NCBI RefSeq assembly: GCF_030142075.1
Contig: NZ_CP126241.1
Span: 3,162,001 to 3,226,000, forward strand
Source: Arthrobacter sp. zg-Y20
Lineage (GTDB): Bacteria > Actinomycetota > Actinomycetes > Actinomycetales > Micrococcaceae
Reading direction: 5' to 3'
Length of the DNA: 64,000 nt
Part shown: one piece after another, positions 1-7,191 of the stretch
Layout of the letters: each line of letters opens with the position of its first letter
Position numbering within the stretch: the first letter of the stretch is position 1
Position numbers and translations under genes: made by a program
Notes under the pieces: model-generated
The model's database searches: none
Told to the model about the DNA's origin: nothing
Seen by the model: only the letters and a program-made list of their open reading frames with translations

Positions 1-22
1 GCTGAATACCCTCCCGGACGGA

Positions 23-1066
23 TCAGGCCAGGTCCAGCACCACCTTGATGTCGCCGTCGCGGTCTTCGAAGGCCTGCTCGTAGTCGGCCAGCGCAACTCG
101 GCGGGAAATTATCTTGTCCAGCCATGATGTGTCGGCTTTGGCCAGTGCCTCCGCCGCCTTGAGGTAGTGCCGGCGGTTGGCGTTGATGGTTCCGAAAACC
201 ACCCGGTTGTCCATCACCAGGGACAGGTTCAGCGCCCCCAGGTCCAAGGACTCTTCACCGCCTTCCTCGGAGACCCCGGTCAGGCAGGTGACGGAGTTTT
301 TGGCGCCGTTCTGCAACACCTCGCGAATCACGGCGGGAGCACCGGTGCACTCGATGGTGATATCGGCACTGACGCCGGATTCGGCGAGGGACTCGGTGTG
401 GAATACGGCACCGAGTTCCTTGGTGAGGGCTTCCTTGGGTCCGCCTTCTTCCAGGTCGAAGACATGCACCTCCATTCCGCGCTGGATGCCCAGCAGCGCG
501 GCCAGCAGGCCCACCGGTCCTGCACCGGTTACGGCAACCACGTGCGGGCGGAAATAGGCGCGGCTGCCAATCCTGTCTACCTGTTCCCATGCCTTGGCGA
601 GGATGGTGGCCGGTTCCAGCAGCACGCCCACGCGTTCCAGGGAAGGCTTCAGCTTCACCATGTCCTCCGGTTCACCCCGCCAGCGTTCGCGGGCAAAGCC
701 GTCCAGGGCTTCGATGCCGTGCTCGGTGTAATTGCCGGTATGGCACATGTCCCATTCACCGGCAGCGCAGGCACGGCAGTTCTCCGCACAGGGACGGCGG
801 ACAATCCCCACCACCAGGTCCCCCGCGGCCAGCCCGGAGCCTTCCGGCGCTTCCAGCACCCGGCCCAGGTTCTCGTGGCCCATCACCAGGTAGTCCCGGC
901 CCTCGGGAGCAGTACCGAACTCGTCCGCGATCACTTCCCGGTCCGTGGCGCACAGCCCCACAGCAAGCGTTTCCACCAGTACGCTGCCTTCGGCCGCTTC
1001 CGGCTCCGGCAGGTCCGCCAGGTCCAGCGAATCCTTCTGCCCGGGGGTAATGGTCAATGCCTGCAT
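23..1066 (-). CDS. Glucose 1-dehydrogenase, zinc-dependent MDR family
   Basis: A 347-residue medium-chain dehydrogenase resembling the archaeal-type glucose dehydrogenases that oxidise aldoses to lactones with NAD(P). The catalytic zinc site is visible as Cys39, His64-Glu65 and Glu151; a structural zinc lobe is visible as Cys93, Cys97, Cys100 and Cys108. The Rossmann motif GAGPVG lies at 181-186. Length fits the family. It is a single minus-strand gene whose start lies about 85 bases downstream of the tmRNA terminator. An SMP-30/gluconolactonase gene occurs 14 kb away, but nothing links the two. Substrate is inferred from family resemblance; another sugar or polyol is possible. Confidence 0.85.
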   Translation of the reverse strand: MQALTITPGQKDSLDLADLPEPEAAEGSVLVETLAVGLCATDREVIADEFGTAPEGRDYLVMGHENLGRVLEAPEGSGLAAGDLVVGIVRRPCAENCRACAAGEWDMCHTGNYTEHGIEALDGFARERWRGEPEDMVKLKPSLERVGVLLEPATILAKAWEQVDRIGSRAYFRPHVVAVTGAGPVGLLAALLGIQRGMEVHVFDLEEGGPKEALTKELGAVFHTESLAESGVSADITIECTGAPAVIREVLQNGAKNSVTCLTGVSEEGGEESLDLGALNLSLVMDNRVVFGTINANRRHYLKAAEALAKADTSWLDKIISRRVALADYEQAFEDRDGDIKVVLDLA

Positions 1067-1149
1067 GGGTGTCCCTTCACGCGTACCGAGTTTCTTCCCC
1101 CCAGATTAGCGCCCGCTCAACGCGGCGTTGGAAGCGCATGCCGCCGGAC

Positions 1150-1182
1150 AAAGAAAAACACCCCGGTCCGAAGACCGGGGTG
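1150..1182 (-). terminator. Rho-independent terminator of ssrA
   Basis: On the minus strand an 8-bp perfect stem CCCCGGTC/GACCGGGG closed by a tetraloop (1161-1180) is followed by a T-rich tail. It lies 50 bases past the tmRNA 3' end, so it ends tmRNA transcription and insulates the dehydrogenase gene. Confidence 0.85.
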
Positions 1183-1230
1183 TCAACGTTGACCCGACTC
1201 ACCCGTAAAGGATGTCTCGGCGCAACATAC

Positions 1231-1599
1231 GGTGGAGATGGGGGGAATCGAACCCCCGTCCGGTGTTGTATTGTCAGGGCTTCTCCGGGCGCAGTATGCG
1301 TCGGATTTTCTCGGCCCCAGCCATCTTGCAAACGAGTGGCTGATCCGGGCCCAGCCGTCATAAAGTCCCGAACACCCCGACGGCAGAGGTATTCAGCAGT
1401 GGCCCTCTAAACGACGCCAGCATCCGGAGCGAGAGCGACTCCGGGCTGACGGACTACTCCGGCTGCTTAGGCAGCGAGAGCGAAGTCAGTGCGCATAGGT
1501 TTGGCACTTATTTTTTTGCAGAGAGCGTTAACGAGATAACTCTGCGTTCTCGGCCCGCTTCCCCTGGCTCAACAAACATCGTCGAAACCGATCATCCCC
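1231..1599 (-). ncRNA. ssrA: Transfer-messenger RNA (tmRNA)
   Basis: Rescues stalled ribosomes and adds a degradation tag. The 5' end GGGGATG pairs with CATCTCC at the 3' end (one G-U pair), the discriminator is A, and the T arm with GGTTCGATTCC is intact. The CCA tail is not fully encoded (CCG follows). The tag reading frame lies at 1467-1505 and reads AKPMRTDFALAA then TAA; the ending ALAA is the expected ClpXP signal and the middle resembles tags of other Micrococcaceae. The length of about 369 nt is typical of one-piece actinobacterial tmRNA. Ends were chosen from the acceptor stem. Confidence 0.96.
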
Positions 1600-1804
1600 G
1601 TGTTCAGTTGCCAAGTACTTCCGGTGTTTCTTCAACTGCGTGTTACCTCAACTGCCGGCCCTCTCGGTCCAGCATTGGGTATAACGACGGCGGCGCGCGG
1701 ATGATTCCCGCCGTTTGCGGCAGATTTCCGGGCCGGCAGTACATGCTGCGCTGCCCGGCGGCCGGGGGTCAAGCCGCAGGTCCGGCGCGTTGTACCATAA
1801 CGGA

Positions 1805-2671
1805 ATGATCAAGGAAGTGCCGCCTGCGGCGGAAATGCAGGAAGGCACGGTGCCCCGGCACCACCAATTGATCGTTACGCTGTTTGGCCTCTATGCCCGG
1901 ACCCCGGGAGCAGGCATTCAGGTGGCCACCATCATCCGGCTTCTACAGGACGCCGGTGTCGGTCCGGCGGGGGTGCGCTCCTCCATCTCACGCTTGAAGA
2001 AGCGGGGTGTCCTGGAAAGTGTGACCGTCCAGGGCCGCAGCGGATACGCCCTGTCGTCCGGGATGCAGGACACCTTCCGCGAAGGTGACGAGAGGATTTT
2101 CCATCCCCGCCGCGCCGGCATTGAGGATCCCTGGCTGCTCGCCACCTTCACCGTCCCTGAATCCCAGCGCAATATCCGGCACAAGATCCGCAGCTCACTG
2201 GTGCGGATGGGTTTCGGATCAGTCACCCCGGGGCTATGGATTGCCCCCGGACATTTGCGTCCCTCGGTTCTGTCCTACTTCGAAAACCGCGGTATGGGCC
2301 AGTACCTGGAGTTTTTCCTCGCCGACCACGTTGGCAGCAGTGACATGCGGGCCAATGTGGCGCAGTGGTGGGACCTGCCGGCGCTCGAGCTTCAGTACGC
2401 CGAGTTCATCCGCCTCCAGCAACCGCTGCTGGAACGCTGGCTCGACGGCGGGCAGCCCGTTGCGGACCGCATGGCCCGCGCGTTCGTGGACCACTTGCTA
2501 CTGCTCACCGAATGGCGTCGGCTCCCGTACCTGGACCCGGGGCTGCCGGTGGAGCTGCTCTCCAAGGACTGGAATGCGCTGGAGGCACACGACCTCTTTT
2601 CCCGGCTGCACTCCGTTCTGGGTCCGCTGGCCGAAGCGCACGCGACCGCCGTCATCGACGACGTTCCCTAG
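1805..2671 (+). CDS. PaaX-family transcriptional regulator
   Basis: Transcription factor of the PaaX family, whose members repress aryl-CoA catabolic genes and respond to aryl-CoA thioesters. The 288-residue protein has an N-terminal winged helix (about 20-75) with the typical VRSSISRLKKRG recognition segment, then the PaaX central and C-terminal domains. An upstream in-frame ATG at 1715 would add 30 unconserved residues, so the ATG at 1805 was chosen. It faces the RidA gene and lies 0.6 kb before the aryl-CoA operon, making it the likely regulator of that operon; that role is inferred from position and family. Confidence 0.88.
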   Translation: MIKEVPPAAEMQEGTVPRHHQLIVTLFGLYARTPGAGIQVATIIRLLQDAGVGPAGVRSSISRLKKRGVLESVTVQGRSGYALSSGMQDTFREGDERIFHPRRAGIEDPWLLATFTVPESQRNIRHKIRSSLVRMGFGSVTPGLWIAPGHLRPSVLSYFENRGMGQYLEFFLADHVGSSDMRANVAQWWDLPALELQYAEFIRLQQPLLERWLDGGQPVADRMARAFVDHLLLLTEWRRLPYLDPGLPVELLSKDWNALEAHDLFSRLHSVLGPLAEAHATAVIDDVP

Positions 2672-2687
2672 TTCCGGCTCGTCCCGG

Positions 2688-3089
2688 CTAGTCCCGGTCC
2701 TGGATTACGGCGACGCCCTGGATCTCGATGACCGCTTCCTTCTGCCACAGCCGGCTGACACCGATCCCGGCCATCGCCGGATACTCCGACCCCGCCATCT
2801 CACGCCAGATACGGCCAATTTCGCGGCCGTTGGCCATGTAGTCGTCCACATCCGTGAGGTAAATGGTCACGGATACCAGATCCTCGGGACGACCGCCCGC
2901 CTCGGCCAGCGTTGTCAGCACATTGCCGAAGGCCTGCCGGAACTGTGCAACCACACCGCCTTCCACAATCCGCATCTCTGCATCCAGGGCAGTCTGCCCG
3001 CCCAGATAGACCGTGTTCCCCGACAGCACGCCGTGCGCATACCCCGACGGTTTGGGCAGCGAAGAGGGGTTGATGACCTTATTCTGCAT
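2688..3089 (-). CDS. RidA-family protein, non-canonical
   Basis: A 133-residue YjgF/YER057c/UK114-fold protein. Canonical RidA hydrolyses enamine/imine intermediates using an Arg in a PAR motif near residue 105; here the equivalent segment reads YPAMAG, so Met106 replaces that Arg and the canonical imine deaminase reaction is unlikely. The ATG at 3089 was preferred to one 27 bases upstream because it has AGGAGG at the right distance. It is divergent from the aryl-CoA operon across about 160 bp holding two inverted repeats, so a role on an amino- or oxo-aryl intermediate is plausible. Function is inferred from context only. Confidence 0.85.
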   Translation of the reverse strand: MQNKVINPSSLPKPSGYAHGVLSGNTVYLGGQTALDAEMRIVEGGVVAQFRQAFGNVLTTLAEAGGRPEDLVSVTIYLTDVDDYMANGREIGRIWREMAGSEYPAMAGIGVSRLWQKEAVIEIQGVAVIQDRD

Positions 3090-3124
3090 TGCGGTTTTTC
3101 CTCCTGAGCGGATCACTTTCCTGC

Positions 3125-3155
3125 GTGCAAATGCCTCTGTTCAAGCCATTTGCAC
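3125..3155. promoter_or_regulatory. Inverted repeat in the RidA/FAH divergent promoter
   Basis: Perfect 9-bp arms GTGCAAATG (3125-3133) and CATTTGCAC (3147-3155) are separated by 13 bp, giving 22 bp between arm centres, about two helical turns. It lies 36 bases upstream of the RidA start and about 95 bases before the FAH gene. This is what a dimeric repressor site looks like; PaaX is the nearest candidate. There is no second copy at the transporter operon. Confidence 0.55.
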
Positions 3156-3175
3156 CGTGCTACATTGAGCCTACG

Positions 3176-3190
3176 TGACGCCAGTCACAA
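3176..3190. promoter_or_regulatory. Candidate operator TGACG-N3-GTCACAA, copy 1
   Basis: The 15-mer from 3176 matches the element at 12852-12866 in 12 of 15 positions, with only the three central bases differing. Arms GTGAC/GTCAC make it an inverted repeat. It lies about 60 bases before the FAH start. The shared site suggests co-regulation of the catabolic and transport operons. Confidence 0.55.
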
Positions 3191-3250
3191 AGTCGACATA
3201 TTCCTCGGGACTGCTTCCACGGCCGGGGAAGACACAGGCAGGGAGAGCAT

Positions 3251-4108
3251 ATGAAGCTGGCAACCATAGCCGCCGGGGGCGGCACAAGCGCGGCCGTTGT
3301 GCTGCCGGACGGAAGCTACCTCCCCTTGGACGCACCAAACCTCAGCGCCCTGCTTCAGCAGGACCAATGGCGCGAAGAGGCAACCCGGCAGGCCGCCGCA
3401 TCGGACGCCGTCGCCCGTTCCGTCCCGCGGGAAGGGACCACGCTGCTCAACCCGCTCCCGGTGCCGGCCAAGGTCATTTGCTGCGGCCTGAACTACAGCG
3501 AGCACATCTTGGAGATGGGCCGGGAGCTTCCCCGGTTCCCCACACTCTTCGCGAAATTCGCGGACACCCTCACCGACCCCTTCGCGGACCTGGACATCAG
3601 CGGCAGTGAAAGCGTGGATTGGGAGGGCGAACTCGCCGTCGTGGTGGGAACCGCCCTCCGCCATGCCGACGAGGCTGAAGCAGCAGCAGGAATTGCCGGC
3701 TACACCGCGGCGAACGATATCTCCATGCGGGACTGGCAGAACCGGACACTGCAGTGGTTCCAAGGCAAGGCCTTTGACCGGAGCACGCCCCTGGGGCCGA
3801 TGCTCGTCACCGCCGACGAACTGGATCCGGAGGCCGGAGTGGAGGTCAGCTGCTACCTCAACGGCGAGCGCATGCAGCACGGCAATACGGCCAGCCTGGT
3901 CTTCAGCGCCGCCCGCCTGCTCTCCTATATTTCCACCTTCACCGAGCTGCGTCCGGGCGACATTGTCCTCACCGGGACCCCCGGCGGAGTGGGCATGGGC
4001 ATGAATCCTCCCCGCTATCTGTCCGACGGCGATGTCCTCACCACCGAGGTGGGCGGGATCGGCCGGCTGGAAAACCACATCCGGGTCTCCTCCCGGGTCA
4101 CCGCCTAG
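3251..4108 (+). CDS. Fumarylacetoacetate hydrolase (FAH) family protein
   Basis: FAH-fold enzyme of 285 residues. The family hydrolyses or decarboxylates diketo acids such as fumarylpyruvate or oxo-heptenedioate with a divalent metal. The metal ligands are visible as E135-G-E137 and Asp166, with the GLNY motif at 89-92 and a KAFD substrate loop near 183. The start has GGGAGAG upstream. It is first of five genes reading in one direction with short gaps or overlaps, followed by cupin, thioesterase, CoA ligase and monooxygenase/reductase. In this setting it probably cleaves a late, ring-opened or dearomatised intermediate. The exact substrate cannot be read from sequence. Confidence 0.85.
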   Translation: MKLATIAAGGGTSAAVVLPDGSYLPLDAPNLSALLQQDQWREEATRQAAASDAVARSVPREGTTLLNPLPVPAKVICCGLNYSEHILEMGRELPRFPTLFAKFADTLTDPFADLDISGSESVDWEGELAVVVGTALRHADEAEAAAGIAGYTAANDISMRDWQNRTLQWFQGKAFDRSTPLGPMLVTADELDPEAGVEVSCYLNGERMQHGNTASLVFSAARLLSYISTFTELRPGDIVLTGTPGGVGMGMNPPRYLSDGDVLTTEVGGIGRLENHIRVSSRVTA

Positions 4109-4151
4109 AGCATCCACCCACCGGCGCCCACGGTGCCAGGAAAGGAAAATC

Positions 4152-4622
4152 ATGACCGCGTACAGCGTCGAAGGAGACAACTCCGTTTATGCCGGCCCCG
4201 ACGGGCAGGTGGTGCCCGTGGTGACGCGGGCCGGGGAGGAAGACACCAACACCGCCCAGTCCGGGGACTGCGTCCGGGTCTCCGGCGTAAGCATCCAGCA
4301 CACTCCGGCCACCAAAATCTGGTTCGGGCAGGTATCCAATGTGCCCGGTTACCGGTCGCTCCCGCATCACCACGGCGAAGCGGAAACCGGCGGCTATGTC
4401 CTCCGCGGCCACGGACGCATCTATTTCGGTGCGGACTACTCCGAGTACCTGGACATGAAAGCCGGAGACTGGGTCTTCGTGCCCCCCTTCATGCCCCATG
4501 TGGAGGCCAACATGTCGGTCACAGAGGAGCTCGTCTGGCTCACCGCGCGGACCCCGGAAAACATTGTGGTCAACCTGGACGACGTGCCGGACGAAACGCT
4601 GGACGGATACCGCCGCTCGTGA
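4152..4622 (+). CDS. Small single-domain cupin, possible metal enzyme
   Basis: A 156-residue protein with one cupin barrel. Motif 1 gives His72-His73-His74 with Glu76/Glu78, and motif 2 gives PPFMPHVEAN with His116, so a full metal site is present. It is far shorter than gentisate 1,2-dioxygenase (bicupin, about 350 residues). Good RBS (AGGAAAGG) 44 bases after the FAH stop; its TGA overlaps the GTG start of the thioesterase, implying translational coupling. Because the operon has no other oxygenase able to open a ring, this cupin is the candidate ring-cleavage or isomerising enzyme; that is inference. Confidence 0.85.
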   Translation: MTAYSVEGDNSVYAGPDGQVVPVVTRAGEEDTNTAQSGDCVRVSGVSIQHTPATKIWFGQVSNVPGYRSLPHHHGEAETGGYVLRGHGRIYFGADYSEYLDMKAGDWVFVPPFMPHVEANMSVTEELVWLTARTPENIVVNLDDVPDETLDGYRRS

Positions 4623-5488
4623 ACTCGGACACCTTCCTGCAGGCCATCGAGCTCAAGCCCACCGTGGCGGAGATCTTTGACCAGGCCTACACCGCCATGC
4701 CCCAGTACGTTCCCTGGCCCAAGGCCTACGGCGGGGACATGGTGGCGCAGGGTGCGCTGGCCATGATGCAGTCAGCCGCCGCGGACCGCCGGCTGCACTC
4801 CATGCACAGCTACTTCCTGCGGCCGGTGGATGTGGGGATTCCGGTCCGGTACGAGGTGGAGCTCCTGCGCGACGGGCGCGGCTACTCCACGCGGCAGGTG
4901 CGGGGCTACCAGAACGGAAAGCCGGTCTACGCAGCACTCGGGTCCTTCCACGTGCCCGAAGACGGCCCGGAGTATGAGCCGGACCTGCCGGCGTCGTACG
5001 CAGGCGTGGATCCTGAGTCCCTCGCCAGCGCCGCCGACGTGCTGGACGGCCACGACGGCGACGACGCCCGCTACTGGTCGGCCGGCCGCAGCTTCGACAT
5101 GCGCCATGTTCCGGGACCGCTGTACCTGGAAACCGGCAGCGGCGTCACCGCCCACCAGGCCGTGTGGGTCAAGGCTTTCTCGGAACTCCCCGATGATCCG
5201 GCGATCCAGCGTGCGGCCCTGGCCTATGTCTGTGACTACACCATCCTGGAACCCCTGCTCCGGGCCCACGGACTGGCCTGGGCAACCCCCGGGTTGACCA
5301 CCGCAAGCCTGGACCACGCCATGTGGTTCCACCGTGACGGCCGGGTCGATGACTGGGTGCTCTACGCCCAGGACGCCGTTTCCTCCCAAAACAACCGGGG
5401 GCTGGCAGCGGGCCGGTTCTTCACCCGGGACGGGACCCTGCTGGCCACGGTGGCCCAGGAGGGCATGATCCGCGGTCCCCGCTCCTAA
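4619..5488 (+). CDS. Acyl-CoA thioesterase II (TesB family)
   Basis: Double-hotdog thioesterase of 289 residues that hydrolyses acyl-CoA to free acid and CoA. Features of TesB are visible: the N-terminal YGGDMVAQ segment, the C-terminal LAYVCDYTIL with the catalytic Asp, LDHAMWFHR, and SSQNNRGLA with the catalytic Gln. The GTG start at 4619 overlaps the cupin TGA by four bases; longer in-frame readings upstream have no support. In an operon that also encodes an aryl-CoA ligase it likely releases CoA from the hydroxylated product or relieves CoA trapping. Confidence 0.88.
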   Translation: MNSDTFLQAIELKPTVAEIFDQAYTAMPQYVPWPKAYGGDMVAQGALAMMQSAAADRRLHSMHSYFLRPVDVGIPVRYEVELLRDGRGYSTRQVRGYQNGKPVYAALGSFHVPEDGPEYEPDLPASYAGVDPESLASAADVLDGHDGDDARYWSAGRSFDMRHVPGPLYLETGSGVTAHQAVWVKAFSELPDDPAIQRAALAYVCDYTILEPLLRAHGLAWATPGLTTASLDHAMWFHRDGRVDDWVLYAQDAVSSQNNRGLAAGRFFTRDGTLLATVAQEGMIRGPRS

Positions 5489-5529
5489 CCCATCCCAGGG
5501 ACACCAGCCCAGCTACGGAAAGAGGCACC

Positions 5530-7155
5530 ATGGAACTATCCCCCTCGGCCCATCAGGACACCTTCACGCGCGACCACCTTCCGCCCGGGGAACAATGGCC
5601 GGTGCTGGAGTTCACCCTTCCCGAACTGCAGTACCCCGACCGGCTCAACGCTGCTGAAGCACTGATTGATGACACCGCTGCCGCGATGGGCGCCGACCGC
5701 ACCGCGCTGCTGACCCCGGACGGTGAGCGGTGGAGCTACGGACTGCTGCTTGAGCGTTCCAACCAGGTTGCCCGGGTACTGGCCGAAGACCTTGGCGTTG
5801 TTCCGGGCAACCGGGTGATGCTGCGCGCGCCCAACAACCCGTGGCTCGTGGCCTGCTGGCTGGGCGTACTGAAGGCGGGCGCCGTTGTGGTGACCACCAT
5901 GCCTGCCCTTCGTGCCGGGGAAATCGGCACACTGATGGAACTGACCCGCCCCACGGCGGTGCTCTGCGACCACCGGTTCCTGGCGGACATGAGGACCGCG
6001 GCCGGCGAGGTGCCGGTGGTCCCGGTGGGCGGCGACGACGACGGCGACCTCACCGTCCTGTCTGCAGCCAAACCCGCCAGCTTCACCAACGTGCAGACTG
6101 CCGCCGACGATGTTGCCTTGCTGGGGCCCACCTCCGGAACCACGGGCACACCCAAAATCACCATGCACTTCCACCGCGACATCCTGGCCAATGCCGACAC
6201 TTTCGCGCGGCACATCCTGCAGCCGGTTGCCGATGATGTCTTCGCCGGCTCACCGCCCCTGGCCTTCACCTTCGGCCTCGGCGGACTGGTGGTTTTTCCG
6301 CTCCGGTTCGGTGCCAGCGCCCTGCTGACCGAGCGCACCACTCCGGCCCAGCTGGCCGAACTGAGCCGGAAGGCCGGTGCCACCGTGCTGTTCACCGCGC
6401 CCACCGCTTACCGGGCCATCATCAAGGAAGGGCTCGCCGATCTGCTGCGCCCGCTGCGCATGGCCGTCTCGGCCGGCGAGCATCTGCCGGAGGCAACGTG
6501 GCGGGAAGTGAAGAAGGAGACCGGTCTTGAACTGGTCAACGGAATCGGCTCCACCGAAATGCTGCACGTCTTCATTTCCGCTGCGGGCAGCGATATCCGC
6601 CCGGGTGCCACCGGACGTACCGTGCCCGGTTTCCGGGCCACCATCCTGGGACCCGATGACGAGGAAGTGGCCCCCGGGGAGATCGGGCGCCTGGCCGTCA
6701 TTGGTCCCACCGGCTGCCGGTACCTGGATGACCCGCGGCAGGAAAACTATGTGGTCAACGGCTGGAACGTCACCGGGGATACCTTCCGCCAGGACGCCGA
6801 CGGCTACTTCTACTACCAGGCCCGGTCCGACGACATGATTGTCTCCTCCGGCTACAACATCGGCGCCCCGGAAGTTGAGGCCGCCCTGAACCAGCACCCC
6901 GACGTACTGGAAAGCGCTGTGATCGGCCGCCCCGATCCCGAACGGGGATCCATAGTCCTCGCCTTTGTGGTGCTGCGGGAGAACGTTCCGCCGGGGGACG
7001 CGAAGGCCGTCGAACTGCAGGACTTCGTCAAACAGGTGATCGCGCCGTACAAGTATCCGCGCGCCATTTCGTTTGTCGACGAGTTGCCCCGGAACCCCAG
7101 CGGCAAGCTCCAGCATTTCAAGCTCCGCGAAATCGTTGAAACGGCCCAGGCCTAG
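5530..7155 (+). CDS. Benzoate/2-aminobenzoate-type CoA ligase
   Basis: A 541-residue ANL-superfamily adenylate-forming enzyme: aryl acid + ATP + CoA to aryl-CoA. The phosphate loop TSGTTGTPK, the NGIGSTEMLHVF motif characteristic of the benzoate-CoA ligase branch, the hinge RSDDMIVSSGYNI, and the catalytic Lys in NPSGKL near the C-terminus are all present. It starts behind AAAGAGG. It lies directly before the fused monooxygenase/reductase, the arrangement known for 2-aminobenzoate-CoA ligase and 2-aminobenzoyl-CoA monooxygenase/reductase in Azoarcus evansii. Substrate (2-aminobenzoate or salicylate) is inferred from that neighbour. Confidence 0.9.
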   Translation: MELSPSAHQDTFTRDHLPPGEQWPVLEFTLPELQYPDRLNAAEALIDDTAAAMGADRTALLTPDGERWSYGLLLERSNQVARVLAEDLGVVPGNRVMLRAPNNPWLVACWLGVLKAGAVVVTTMPALRAGEIGTLMELTRPTAVLCDHRFLADMRTAAGEVPVVPVGGDDDGDLTVLSAAKPASFTNVQTAADDVALLGPTSGTTGTPKITMHFHRDILANADTFARHILQPVADDVFAGSPPLAFTFGLGGLVVFPLRFGASALLTERTTPAQLAELSRKAGATVLFTAPTAYRAIIKEGLADLLRPLRMAVSAGEHLPEATWREVKKETGLELVNGIGSTEMLHVFISAAGSDIRPGATGRTVPGFRATILGPDDEEVAPGEIGRLAVIGPTGCRYLDDPRQENYVVNGWNVTGDTFRQDADGYFYYQARSDDMIVSSGYNIGAPEVEAALNQHPDVLESAVIGRPDPERGSIVLAFVVLRENVPPGDAKAVELQDFVKQVIAPYKYPRAISFVDELPRNPSGKLQHFKLREIVETAQA

Positions 7156-7191
7156 ATCCACACCGGACACCCGGTATTGAAAGGACACACC

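Noticed and set aside
4032-4151. Upstream start for the cupin gene
   Set aside because: It would overlap the end of the FAH gene in another frame; the ATG at 4152 has a good ribosome site.
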